64,000 bases of DNA from Vibrio aerogenes (GTDB taxonomy: Bacteria > Pseudomonadota > Gammaproteobacteria > Enterobacterales > Vibrionaceae), in NCBI RefSeq assembly GCF_024346755.1, contig NZ_AP024861.1, forward strand, positions 1,116,001-1,180,000, written 5' to 3'. Shown piece after piece: positions 8,947 to 17,927 of the stretch. A model generated the notes under the pieces. That model searched no databases. It worked only from the letters and a program-made list of their open reading frames with translations, and was not told the origin of the DNA. Within the stretch, counting starts at the first letter, position 1; every line of letters starts with the position of its first letter. The position numbers and the translations under genes are program-made.

Positions 8947-10296
8947 ATGAAACAACTAACACGTTTATTGATGATACCGGCTACGGTGGTTTGTGGTGGT
9001 TTACTCAGCACTTCTTATACATACGCAGCCTCATGTTCAACCGATATCGAAAGCTGGTCTAACGGCTATCAAATGGAAATTAAGGTGAACAGCGAAAGCA
9101 GCAATTTATCTGCATGGAAAGTTCAGCTGGACTTTAAACAGTCACCGGAAATTACCAATAAGTGGAATGCAAATTTCTCCGTGTCCGGCAAAAAAGTGAT
9201 TGCCTCGAATCTGGACTGGAATGGTTCCGTTCAGGCCGGTGACAGTACGTCATTCTTTATTCAGGGCAGCCACTCCGGAACTGCACCAACGGCTTCCTGT
9301 AAAGTACTCAGCACCAGCTCTGATTCTTCAGGCGGAAATGATGACAATGGTGATAATGGTGACACGGGGGGGAATGATGATAACTCAGGTTCTTCAACCT
9401 GCCCGGTCAAACTCTACGGCTGGGGAAATAATACCACCGGAGGTGGCAACGCAACACCACAGGTCGTGACTTCTTTATCTGAGCTGAGAACACTGGCAAA
9501 AGACAGTACACCGCGTGTTCTGAAACTTTCCGGGACCTTTACTACCGGCGACTCCCCGATTGAAATCGGCAGCAACAAAACCCTGATTGGCGTGGATAAG
9601 AACGCGACGATTAAAGGGGGCATCAACATCAAAAATAAATCCAACATTATTGTCCGGAATCTGAATATTCTTGGTGCAGGCAAAAACAATAAGCCGGTTG
9701 ATACCATTGCATCCCGTGGTTCGGAAAATCTGTGGTTTGATCACCTGAATCTGACTGATGCAGCGGATGGCCTGCTGGATTTAACCCGCGGCACCGATAA
9801 AGTCACTGTTTCCTGGAACAAATTCTCTTATACCGATTCCGGCAATGGTCACCGGTTGGCTTTCCTGATTGGTGGTGGCTCAACTCATGGTGATACGGAC
9901 ACCGGTAAAAACAATGTCACTGTTCACCACAACTGGTTCGGTAATCTGGTTGATCAAAGAATGCCTCGTCTCTTGTTTGGTAAAGGCCATGTCTATAACA
10001 ACTACTATTCTGCCACAGGCAACTCCTACGCGGTTGGCACAGGGTCATGGGCTTCTGCGCTGATTCAGAATAACTATTTCGATGGCGTGAAGAATCCGCA
10101 CCGCTTCCAGGATAGTAATCCGTCTTATATCAAAGCCAGTGGTAACACTTATCACAACACTTCCGGTAAAAAAGAAACCGGACACGGCGGCAGTGGCAGT
10201 AATCCACCTTCTGAATGGACACCGTCTTACAGCTACTCGCTGGATAACGCATCCAAAGTTCCTGAGTTAGTGAAAGGTTGCGCAGGACCACAATAA
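8947..10296 (+). CDS. Secreted pectate lyase (PL1) with N-terminal CBM2
   Basis: 449 residues. A signal peptide ends near residue 27 (TYAA). Residues about 29-118 form a CBM2-type carbohydrate-binding module bounded by two Cys (CSTD and ASCK). A Ser/Asp/Gly/Asn-rich linker (about 120-155) leads to a PL1 right-handed beta-helix. Key PL1 features are LWFDHLNL with the DAADGLLDL calcium site and DQRMPR near residue 336-341, whose second Arg is the usual catalytic base. It should cleave polygalacturonate by beta-elimination outside the cell, with the CBM2 tethering it to plant cell walls. A rho-independent terminator follows at 10324. The ribosome site is weak (GGTGA). Confidence 0.9.
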   Translation: MKQLTRLLMIPATVVCGGLLSTSYTYAASCSTDIESWSNGYQMEIKVNSESSNLSAWKVQLDFKQSPEITNKWNANFSVSGKKVIASNLDWNGSVQAGDSTSFFIQGSHSGTAPTASCKVLSTSSDSSGGNDDNGDNGDTGGNDDNSGSSTCPVKLYGWGNNTTGGGNATPQVVTSLSELRTLAKDSTPRVLKLSGTFTTGDSPIEIGSNKTLIGVDKNATIKGGINIKNKSNIIVRNLNILGAGKNNKPVDTIASRGSENLWFDHLNLTDAADGLLDLTRGTDKVTVSWNKFSYTDSGNGHRLAFLIGGGSTHGDTDTGKNNVTVHHNWFGNLVDQRMPRLLFGKGHVYNNYYSATGNSYAVGTGSWASALIQNNYFDGVKNPHRFQDSNPSYIKASGNTYHNTSGKKETGHGGSGSNPPSEWTPSYSYSLDNASKVPELVKGCAGPQ

Positions 10297-10323
10297 TCTG
10301 ATCTGAAAGGATCACTGATCCGG

Positions 10324-10354
10324 CCCCGCATCGTTTTTCTGTGCGGGGTTTTTT
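10324..10354 (+). terminator. Rho-independent terminator after pectate lyase
   Basis: Stem CCCCGCA / TGCGGGG (10324-10330 with 10342-10348) followed directly by six T. It lies 28 bases after the pectate lyase stop and separates it from cowN. Confidence 0.85.
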
Positions 10355-10526
10355 GATGCAGGAATATGACAACCGGTTGGACAGGATTGTCATCAATATG
10401 ACAATCCTGCTGACAATCAAGCCCGTGCGAACAAAAACAATAAAATTATGCTATTTAATTCAGTGGCTTATTATCAGGAACATAAATTGCTGTCACTTGT
10501 TTTTCTTATTTTTTGTTGAGGAAGCA

Positions 10527-10811
10527 ATGACAGCACCGGAGACTGATCGCTATATCTCATTTTGTAATATTGATTGCGATAAAAATGCGGACCAACTCAT
10601 TCAGATGTTGAATGAACACCTGCAGGCCAGCCATGGCGGAGAAAAATGGCTGCAATATTTCCATCACAAGCTTGAGGAGCAGCAACAAAGAGCGCACGAT
10701 AATCTGCACTTTATCGGTAATCAGCTGAATATGCTGTATAAATACTTCGAAGAATGCCGGGATGAACAGGCGTCTGCACTACTTTATCAGATAGAACAGG
10801 AGTGTTGTTGA
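10527..10811 (+). CDS. cowN: CowN-like N2-fixation sustaining protein
   Basis: 94 residues. The N-terminus DRYISFCNIDCDKNADQLI matches the conserved CowN opening (DRYxSFxxIDCDxNA), and the GGEKWLQYFHHKLEEQ region fits its middle. In Rhodospirillum, Azotobacter and relatives CowN protects nitrogenase from carbon monoxide. The ATG at 10527 is chosen because GAGGAAG lies just upstream; the longer open frame begins inside the terminator region and has no ribosome site. No nif genes are nearby in this window, so the gene stands alone between polysaccharide lyases. Two Cys end the protein (ECC), which is unusual. Confidence 0.82.
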   Translation: MTAPETDRYISFCNIDCDKNADQLIQMLNEHLQASHGGEKWLQYFHHKLEEQQQRAHDNLHFIGNQLNMLYKYFEECRDEQASALLYQIEQECC

Positions 10812-10902
10812 GGCATGGGGCTGAGGCAGGGAATATCCCTGCACGGCGGCGCCATACAGGGTATCTTTTCGCTCACGTTTTATACCGGAAGGAAATCACC
10901 TG

Positions 10903-12834
10903 TTATTTGAAGGAAATCGCATCCGGCCGGATGGCCTGATCTTTCCCTGAGAAATAAATCCGCAGATTCGCCATGCCAGCAGGCAGCTTCACGCCGGTGA
11001 CCAGTGTGAGGGTGCTCCACTTGCCGTGGGTTGCCGGCAGTGAAACCTGACCGGTCAGATCCTGCTTGCCCAGCATGATTTTTATCTTGCTGCCCGAAGC
11101 CAGTCCCTGATAAGTCAGGTTGATGGTATAGGTACCGGCTGATGTCACCTCAACGGTGTATCCCAGCCATTCACCGGCGTTCACCTGTCCGACGTAAGTT
11201 CGACCTTGCACCTGATAGAGATCAACCCCTTCATCCGGACGATAGGCACCACCATGATTTTGCGGATCGCTGTCATGATAAGTATGCCCTTCACCCCCGG
11301 TTGCAAACTGATCGAAATCTTCAGCTTCGATGGTGCCGGGAATGAGATGCGTCTGATAAACCAGCTGATTGTTCTGTTGATTGAGCTGCACCGGATCTCC
11401 GGGACTCATGGGGGCACGGCGTTCTGTCAGTCCGCCCCAGCCCGGATGATCGACCTGCGTACCCGCGCGTTCGTAATAACCGGTTTTATCGATAGAAAGC
11501 TGCCATGCCCGTTCGGTCCAGAGGTATTTGTCTTGATCAAGGCCCAGCCGATCACGATAGTGACCCAGTGCCATCTCTCCTATCGGTGCTTTTTCTGCGT
11601 AGACCATGGTGCCGCGGGATGTTTTGGCCGTTGAGTTTTCAAAATACGGGTTGATTTCTTTGGAATACCAGCGGCCGCTGCGGTCCTTTTTCTGTAAAAA
11701 TTCACCGTTTTGCGCCGTCGGCTCCCAGGGGATTGGCTGGTCATCATACTTGTGAACATAGGAAAGATTGTATTTGTAGAAATACTCAAGTCCGGACAGA
11801 ATCCGGTGATTGAGAAAACCGTACAGATCATCTCCCTGATTCCAGGCCATTTCTGCCATGGTGACTAAAATACTGACACCTAACAGCGCGTGTCCCTGAT
11901 CGCGGGAACTTTCCTGTCCCTGACCATTTGGCCAGATATAGTGGCTGATTTGTTCATTAAAGCCATAGTCATCTGCTGCGGAATCGGGCGTTCTGATTTT
12001 ATATTCATCAAAAAACTCAGTGGTTTTATCGGGTTTGTCTGAGACCTTAAAAGGGCCCGCCTGATAAGGCAGATCATCATCCGGATGAGATTCGCCTTTC
12101 AGATAACGCAGTGCCCGCTGATACATGGTGTGATTATCAAGAAAAATCCCCATCGCCATTATCCCCCGGAAACCGAATAATCCCTGATTGCCATGACGCC
12201 CCGGATCACCGTTATACATATTCCAGTAAAAGGTGACCTGCTGCTGTTTGATGGCTTTTTCCGGCACGGTTGTTGTTGAATAACCGGGATAAACCAACAT
12301 GTCCGAAAATGCCTGAATATCGGCTGGTTTCCAGCCGCTGTAAGTGGCTTTGATGATTTCCGCGCCTTCCAGCATCTTCCAGATCACCCGCCCGGCATCC
12401 AGCGAACGGGTACCGCCGGACTTCAGCCCGGTCAGGTGGCTCCAGCTGTTAAAAATCTCAACCGCTTTCTCTGCATGGCAGGTTTCCCCGGTAATCGCCC
12501 AGAGCAGCGCATTATGGTAGGCCGCCATCCCATCATATTTAAATTTGTCATAATTATTGCGGTTGGTGGCATCAAGCGTGGTGATACTTTGACTTCCCCT
12601 GACCTTGTAGTCACACCGGCCAAAACTGTTCACATTGTTCAGCCGTGTGAAGCTTGAAATCCAGGGTTCTTTTTTCTGTTTCACCATGTATTTCATCCGC
12701 TCCAGATCGGATAATTTATGAGAAAGACCGGGGTGGACAAACCCTTCTTTGAGAGATTGACTGACGTTTTGAGCCTGTGCGGGCAGTAAACTGCTGCATA
12801 CCAGAGGAATCAAAACCTGACTGACTAATTTCAT
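10903..12834 (-). CDS. Secreted alginate-lyase-family polysaccharide lyase with C-terminal CBM6
   Basis: 643 residues with a signal peptide (about 1-21, PAQAQ). The first about 400 residues are an alginate_lyase-type (alpha/alpha)-barrel: conserved helices with YDGMAAYHNALLWAITGE, FYWNMYNGDPGRHGNQGLFG and ISHYIWPNGQGQESSRDQGHA, where His, Asn, Arg and Tyr are typical active-site residues. Residues about 505-643 form a CBM6-like module starting GTIEAEDFDQFA with NAGEWLGYTV, which binds carbohydrate. The likely substrate is alginate or another uronic-acid polymer; the exact PL family cannot be set without alignment. The gene is separate from its neighbours and opposite to cowN. Confidence 0.8.
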   Translation of the reverse strand: MKLVSQVLIPLVCSSLLPAQAQNVSQSLKEGFVHPGLSHKLSDLERMKYMVKQKKEPWISSFTRLNNVNSFGRCDYKVRGSQSITTLDATNRNNYDKFKYDGMAAYHNALLWAITGETCHAEKAVEIFNSWSHLTGLKSGGTRSLDAGRVIWKMLEGAEIIKATYSGWKPADIQAFSDMLVYPGYSTTTVPEKAIKQQQVTFYWNMYNGDPGRHGNQGLFGFRGIMAMGIFLDNHTMYQRALRYLKGESHPDDDLPYQAGPFKVSDKPDKTTEFFDEYKIRTPDSAADDYGFNEQISHYIWPNGQGQESSRDQGHALLGVSILVTMAEMAWNQGDDLYGFLNHRILSGLEYFYKYNLSYVHKYDDQPIPWEPTAQNGEFLQKKDRSGRWYSKEINPYFENSTAKTSRGTMVYAEKAPIGEMALGHYRDRLGLDQDKYLWTERAWQLSIDKTGYYERAGTQVDHPGWGGLTERRAPMSPGDPVQLNQQNNQLVYQTHLIPGTIEAEDFDQFATGGEGHTYHDSDPQNHGGAYRPDEGVDLYQVQGRTYVGQVNAGEWLGYTVEVTSAGTYTINLTYQGLASGSKIKIMLGKQDLTGQVSLPATHGKWSTLTLVTGVKLPAGMANLRIYFSGKDQAIRPDAISFK

Positions 12835-13023
12835 ACATCTACGACCTTTTGTTGTGATATACCCAGTTGATCCACATCATCTGAAGAGATTGCTCATCAA
12901 TTGATTGCAAATATATTGATTTGCACCGGAAAAGATGGCGATCAGATGATCTGGATTGGTAAGACATTGGATAACATTTGTACAAAATGTTTCAGACGAA
13001 TGATGATTTTCTGGAGATATATT

Positions 13024-13053
13024 CAGAATCAGGCGATGAATCGCCTGATTCTG
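13024..13053. repeat. Perfect 13-base-pair palindrome
   Basis: Arms CAGAATCAGGCGA and TCGCCTGATTCTG are exact complements around a 4-base loop (TGAA). It sits 48 bases beyond the GH114 stop. No T-run follows on either strand, so it could be an RNA-stabilising hairpin, a factor-dependent terminator or a REP-like element. Confidence 0.7.
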
Positions 13054-13100
13054 CTGTACGCTTCAGGGGGATGGAAGACCGGGTTTACGCAAGACCAGAT

Positions 13101-14036
13101 TTACGGACAGGCCACCATATTCTGCCCGTCAAGCGTATAGTCCGGTTTCCACAGACCGGTAATGCCGGTTTGCCGGAAATAAGGACAGGCGGTATTACGG
13201 AACTCATAGCGGCTGATTTCTCCGTCTGAGCCATCCTGATAATATTCAAGGTTAAACACCGCCTTTTCATCACTGAGAAAAGTATTTTCATACACGCTGC
13301 ACTCATTGTAAGCGAAGCACTGCTCATTGACGGCAAAGTCAAAATGAGTCACCAAAGTGTCCAGCTGGTTGAGATCGTTTTTCAGGCCGATACTTAAATC
13401 CCGTTTGTGGGCCTCTTGAGCCAGCCAGATATTATAAGACAGCTGATCGGCATAGCTGATCAGGCCATGGGTTTCATCTGTATTGGTGTATGCGTCGATA
13501 TTGTCCGGGTCGACAGCATCACATCCTGCATCCCGGGCGAGATCCAGCCGGGCGATTATCACGGGCTGGATGATGTTTTCCAGCGCGGTTTGATCCCCTA
13601 TATTCAGCCAGGTTTCACCCGGCCGGTCCTGCAGCGCGCCATCGGGAATCAGTGCATCATCTGTCAGCTGGCTGGCATCGTCCCGCCAGTCCTCTTTGGT
13701 TCCGGCGCTGAAATAACAAATCACTTTCTTATTTTGCTGCTTCAGCCGGTCAATTACACTGTTGCTGCCTGCTGCACCATCAAATAAGTCCACTTCATAA
13801 ACCGGTATAGCCGCATCAATACTGAGCTGATCAAGATTTTGCAGCTGAATATGCCAGCTGGTGCCGGGGGTGGGTGTCCAGTATGCCGGCAAAGTGGTGT
13901 CTGTGTCATCGTCATCCGAATCGCCGATATTGATGTTCAGATAACAGGCCGACAGGCTTGGTAATACCACCAGCCACATTGCCACGGTTTTCAGGCGTCT
14001 GCGGCTGGCAGCGTCCTTTAAAAGTTGATACAGCAT
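13101..14036 (-). CDS. GH114-family lipoprotein (endo-alpha-1,4-polygalactosaminidase-like)
   Basis: 311 residues from the ATG at 14036, which has GGGAAG just upstream (an ATG at 14051 would add 5). The N-terminus is a lipoprotein signal ending in LSAC, then an Asp-rich linker. The rest is a GH114 TIM-barrel: WHIQLQNL, VICYFSAGTKEDWRDDA, LARDAGCDAVDPDNIDAY and GLKNDLNQ are hallmark segments; the Asp residues in DPDN are likely catalytic. GH114 enzymes hydrolyse galactosamine-containing exopolysaccharide, so this may modify biofilm. A block of 18-base tandem repeats lies directly upstream in its leader. Confidence 0.85.
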   Translation of the reverse strand: MLYQLLKDAASRRRLKTVAMWLVVLPSLSACYLNINIGDSDDDDTDTTLPAYWTPTPGTSWHIQLQNLDQLSIDAAIPVYEVDLFDGAAGSNSVIDRLKQQNKKVICYFSAGTKEDWRDDASQLTDDALIPDGALQDRPGETWLNIGDQTALENIIQPVIIARLDLARDAGCDAVDPDNIDAYTNTDETHGLISYADQLSYNIWLAQEAHKRDLSIGLKNDLNQLDTLVTHFDFAVNEQCFAYNECSVYENTFLSDEKAVFNLEYYQDGSDGEISRYEFRNTACPYFRQTGITGLWKPDYTLDGQNMVACP

Positions 14037-14081
14037 AAATCTTCCCTGCATGATTGCTCAGATCTCTGGTGTTGAGTATGG

Positions 14082-14185
14082 CCTGAGTTGTATTTACGGA
14101 CCGGGTTATATGTACGGACCGGTTTGTAAGTACGGACTAAGTTGTATGTACGGACTAAGTTGTACGGACTGAATTGTAAGTGTGG
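14082..14185. repeat. Degenerate 18-base tandem repeat upstream of the GH114 gene
   Basis: Five to six copies of a unit like GTTGTATGTACGGACTAA, most of them 18 bases long with one shortened copy at 14155-14168. It lies 45-150 bases 5' of the GH114 start. The minus strand is open across it and would give a NLVRTY-type repeat peptide, but I see no reason to call that a gene. Copy number could vary between strains. Confidence 0.75.
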
Positions 14186-14449
14186 CGCGGAGGATAACGC
14201 AATAGTGTCAGCGTCGTATCGGCTTGTTGTCAGCACTATCATAGGTATATGGGCTGGTATCGGTGAGTGATGACAGATATTTGTAGGGTGACGCGGGTTT
14301 TAAAAGAGTTTTTCGCTACATCTTAGATGTAATTGTAATAATGTTTACATATTAATGTGCTTGTGGTCACAAAATGAATCGGTTAAGTTAGAGTGATAAA
14401 TATGTAAATAATTATCACTATCCCGGATAGATGATGTGTAAAAGGATGA
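14186..14449. promoter_or_regulatory. Intergenic region upstream of the peptide ABC operon, with a CRP-like site
   Basis: With the tandem repeat this makes about 410 bases without a gene between GH114 and the importer. At 14356-14371 there is TGTGC-N6-TCACA, matching the CRP core (TGTGA-N6-TCACA) at 9 of 10 positions with A/T-rich flanks. It is about 80-95 bases before the first gene, a usual activator distance. No other clear feature. Confidence 0.5.
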
Positions 14450-14452
14450 ATG

Positions 14453-16036
14453 ATGAAACATAAACTGACACGGCTGGCGATCAGCCTGATGCTGGGACTG
14501 AGTCTCTCAGCACCTTCACTGGCAAAAACGCCTGACAATACCCTGGTTGTTGCTCAATCTCTGGATGATGTAACCAGCCTTGATCCGGCACAGGGATTTG
14601 AACTCTCTTCTGTTCAAAGCTTTAACAACCTGTATCAGCGATTGGTGCAGTCAAATCCGGATAATCCAACCGAATTGACTCCCACACTGGTTGAATCGTG
14701 GCAGGCAGAGCAGCACAGCCTGACATTTACCCTCAAAAAAGGAGCCACCTTTGCCAGTGGTAACCCGGTTCGTCCGGAAGATGTCATTTTCAGCCTGGGT
14801 CGTGTCGTCAAACTCAATCTGGCACCTTCCTTTATCCTGACGCAACTGGGCTGGACCAAAGAAAACGTAGATTCACTGATCACGAAAGTGTCTGAAAATC
14901 AGGTCAAAGTGGCCTGGAATATCGATGTCGGTCCTTCATTTGTCTTAAGTCTGCTGTCTGCGCCGGCAGCATCGATTGTTGATGCTAAAACCGTGACGTC
15001 TCACGCAAAAGGCGGCGATCTGGGACATGCATGGCTGAATGCTCATTCCGCGGGAAGTGGTCCGTTTAAGATTAAGAAGTACGTTCCGCATCAGGTTCTG
15101 ATGATGGAAGCGAATACCACATCTCCGGGCGGTGCACCGAAACTGAAATATGTACTGATGAAGAATGTTCCTGATGCGGCAACCCGGCAGTTACTGCTGG
15201 AGCAGGGCGATGCCGATCTGGTGCGTAACCTGGGCACGGATCAGTATTTTTCGCTGCAAGGCAAAAAAGGTGTGGAAACCCTGAATTTGCCTTACGCTTC
15301 ACTGTATTATCTGATGTTCAATGTTGCAAACAAGGCCAATCCCGACATCGGTAAGGCTGCGTTCTGGAAAGCGGCCCGGTATGCATTCGACTACAAAGGG
15401 ATTGCAGAGGATTTGATGCACGGCCAGTTCCGGGTTCAGCAGAACTTTCTGCCGGTGGGCTTCAATGGTGCACTGACCGATCAGCCCTATCAGTATAACC
15501 CGGAAAAAGCGGCACAGATTCTCAAAGATGCCGGTATTCAACATCCGCACTTTAAGCTGGTGGTTTCTAACCAGCCCCCTTATCTTGATATTGCGCAGGC
15601 GCTTCAGGCCAGCTTTGCCAAAGCAGGTATTGATGTGGAACTGATTCCGGGGGTCAGCAGCCAGGTGGCGACCAATGTCAAAGCCCACAAATATGAAGCT
15701 ACCCTGACGTCATGGGGGCCGGATTATTTTGATCCGCATACCAATGCCTCTGCATTTGCTTATAACCCGGAAAATGGCAGTAAAACACTGGCATGGCGGG
15801 CGAACTGGCATACACCGGCACTGAACAAGCTGACGATACAGGCGCGCGCAGAAACCGATAGTGCAAAACGGACGGCAACTTACCAGCAACTGCAACGTCA
15901 GGTGCGTGAGTCATCTCCGTTTGTGGTCGGCTTACAGAACAAGAAACTGGTCGCGTTACGTGATAACATCAAAGGTTATGTCCAGGGGATTACACCGGAA
16001 ATGGTGTTCTACAAAAACGTATATAAATCTGAATAA
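14453..16036 (+). CDS. ABC importer substrate-binding protein, family 5 (dipeptide/oligopeptide type)
   Basis: About 527 residues with a signal peptide ending near SLA-KT. The SBP_bac_5 fold is clear: SLDPAQGFELSS at the start, LTPTLVESWQAE, FTLKKGATFASGNPVRPEDVIFSL and a C-terminal hinge segment. These proteins bind di- or oligopeptides, nickel or sugars and deliver them to the following permeases. The second of two adjacent ATGs (14453) is better spaced from AAGGA at 14442-14446 than 14450. The stop overlaps the next start by one base. The ligand cannot be told. Confidence 0.85.
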   Translation: MKHKLTRLAISLMLGLSLSAPSLAKTPDNTLVVAQSLDDVTSLDPAQGFELSSVQSFNNLYQRLVQSNPDNPTELTPTLVESWQAEQHSLTFTLKKGATFASGNPVRPEDVIFSLGRVVKLNLAPSFILTQLGWTKENVDSLITKVSENQVKVAWNIDVGPSFVLSLLSAPAASIVDAKTVTSHAKGGDLGHAWLNAHSAGSGPFKIKKYVPHQVLMMEANTTSPGGAPKLKYVLMKNVPDAATRQLLLEQGDADLVRNLGTDQYFSLQGKKGVETLNLPYASLYYLMFNVANKANPDIGKAAFWKAARYAFDYKGIAEDLMHGQFRVQQNFLPVGFNGALTDQPYQYNPEKAAQILKDAGIQHPHFKLVVSNQPPYLDIAQALQASFAKAGIDVELIPGVSSQVATNVKAHKYEATLTSWGPDYFDPHTNASAFAYNPENGSKTLAWRANWHTPALNKLTIQARAETDSAKRTATYQQLQRQVRESSPFVVGLQNKKLVALRDNIKGYVQGITPEMVFYKNVYKSE

Positions 16037-17091
16037 TGACTCAACACATCCAATCTTCCGGTGCTGAGCGCCGGCTTTGGACAAACCGCTTTCAGCACTG
16101 GCTGGGCGGTTTTTTGTCCTTTTTACTGACACTGCTGGGGTTGCTGGTTTTTACCTTTATTCTTTCCCGCTCAGCACCGATTGACCCGGCGCTGCAACTG
16201 GTGGGTGACCATGCCAGTGAAGCGACTTATCAGCAGGCCCGTCATCAGTTAGGGCTTGACCAGCCCCTGCCGGTGCAGTTTTTCAGTTACTTCCGGCAGG
16301 TATTACAGGGGGATTTAGGTGTTTCACAGATCACGCAACAACCGGTACTCGATGATCTGATGCGCACATTTCCTGCGACCGTTGAACTGGCTACGGTTGC
16401 GATGTTCTTTGGCGCACTGTCCGGTATTCTGCTGGCTTCGCTGGCGGTATATAAGCCGGGGAGTGTGCTGGATCATGTCGCCCGGCTGATTTCTCTGCTT
16501 GGCTATTCTGTGCCGGTCTTCTGGCTGGGGCTGCTGGGATTACTGCTGTTCTACGCTACATTGCACTGGTCTGCCGGGCCGGGACGGCTGGATGATATTT
16601 ACACCTACACGATGGAATACGACAGCGGTTTTGTGCTGTTGGATGCGTTTCGCAGTGGCGACCCGGAGATTATCCTTAACGCTTTGGGCCATCTCTGGCT
16701 GCCCGTGGCGGTGCTGGCACTGTTGTCGATGGCTTCGATTACCCGCCTGCTGCGGGTGGTGATGCTGGAAGAGAGCAATAAAGAATACGTCACACTCGCG
16801 CTGGCAAAAGGGGCCACCCGCGGGCGGATTTTGTTCTCCCATATTTTTCCCAATGTGCTGGGAACGCTGATCACCATTCTGGCACTCTCTTATACCAGCC
16901 TGCTCGAAGGTGCCGTCCTGACTGAAACCGTATTCGCCTGGCCGGGACTGGGCCGCTATCTGACCAGCGCTCTGTTTGCTTCAGACACTCCTGCGGTACT
17001 GGGTTCAACACTCCTGATCGGCATTTGTTTTGTGACGCTGAATGCTTTGGCTGATGCACTGACCCGCTGGGTTGATCCGAGGACACGCTGA
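16036..17091 (+). CDS. ABC importer permease, DppB-like
   Basis: 351 residues with about six transmembrane helices: an N-terminal helix, a periplasmic loop containing the family motif LGLDQPLPVQF, and the BPD_transp_1 domain with the cytoplasmic coupling motif EYVTLALAKGATRGRILFSH (the EAA loop). It pairs with the next permease to form the channel. The ATG at 16036 shares one base with the preceding stop, and the end overlaps the next start by one base. Confidence 0.88.
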   Translation: MTQHIQSSGAERRLWTNRFQHWLGGFLSFLLTLLGLLVFTFILSRSAPIDPALQLVGDHASEATYQQARHQLGLDQPLPVQFFSYFRQVLQGDLGVSQITQQPVLDDLMRTFPATVELATVAMFFGALSGILLASLAVYKPGSVLDHVARLISLLGYSVPVFWLGLLGLLLFYATLHWSAGPGRLDDIYTYTMEYDSGFVLLDAFRSGDPEIILNALGHLWLPVAVLALLSMASITRLLRVVMLEESNKEYVTLALAKGATRGRILFSHIFPNVLGTLITILALSYTSLLEGAVLTETVFAWPGLGRYLTSALFASDTPAVLGSTLLIGICFVTLNALADALTRWVDPRTR

Positions 17092-17927
17092 TGAAGACAT
17101 ATTTAAACTTAGGCTGGCTGAGATGGTTCAATACCTTCAATTTCGGGGTGCTGCTGGTCGTCATACTGGTCCTGACGGCTCTGTTTGCTCCGTTGCTGAC
17201 CCACTATGATCCCAACGTACAAAATATTGCCCAGCGGCTGGCGGCACCCGGCGCTGAACACTGGTTTGGCACCGACCGTTTTGGCCGGGATTTGTATGCC
17301 CGTGTCCTGTACGGTGCGCGGCCAACGTTGTTACTGGTCTCTCTGGTGGTGATAATTACGGTGCCGGTTGGTCTGATGATTGGCATATGCGCCGGATATC
17401 TTGGTGGCTGGACTGAACGTGGTTTGATGCGTTTAACCGATATCGTCATGTCGCTGCCCAGTCTGGTGATTGCGCTGGCACTGGTCTCGGTGCTGGGTCC
17501 GGGGCTGATGAATGGTGCGTTGGCGCTGGCTTTTACCAGCTGGCCCGCATTCGCCCGGCAGGCCAGAACAGAAACGCTGGCGCTGCGGCGCAGTGATTAT
17601 CTGGCGGCTGCCAAAATGCAGGGGATTACCGGCTGGCGGTTGATCGCCGGACATATTCTGCCTTTATGTCTGCCGGGCGCGATTGTCCGGGCGGCACTCA
17701 ATCTGGGCGGGATTATTCTTTCTGCCGCCGGGCTGGGGTTTCTCGGCATGGGCATTCAGCCGCCAGCGGCGGAATGGGGATCGATGGTTGCCAGCGGCAG
17801 CCGGGTGATCTTCGATCAATGGTGGGTGGCAGCCGTTCCGGGTTTTGCCATCCTGTTTGCGAGTCTGGCATTTAACCTGCTGGGCGATGGTTTACGGGAT
17901 AAGATGGACCCGCGTCATGGCCGATAA
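17091..17927 (+). CDS. ABC importer permease, DppC-like
   Basis: 278 residues. The oligopeptide-permease N-terminal motif HWFGTDRFGRDLYARVLYG precedes a BPD_transp_1 domain with the EAA-loop SDYLAAAKMQGITGWRLIAGH and about six helices. It is the second half of the importer channel. It starts within the preceding stop (TGATG) and overlaps the following ATPase by 11 bases, so all five transporter genes should be co-translated. Confidence 0.88.
   Translation: MKTYLNLGWLRWFNTFNFGVLLVVILVLTALFAPLLTHYDPNVQNIAQRLAAPGAEHWFGTDRFGRDLYARVLYGARPTLLLVSLVVIITVPVGLMIGICAGYLGGWTERGLMRLTDIVMSLPSLVIALALVSVLGPGLMNGALALAFTSWPAFARQARTETLALRRSDYLAAAKMQGITGWRLIAGHILPLCLPGAIVRAALNLGGIILSAAGLGFLGMGIQPPAAEWGSMVASGSRVIFDQWWVAAVPGFAILFASLAFNLLGDGLRDKMDPRHGR

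Noticed and set aside
14018..14242. Minus-strand open frame with repeating NLVRTY-type peptide
   Set aside because: It is produced by the 18-base tandem repeat, has no ribosome site and overlaps the GH114 start; I list the DNA repeat only.
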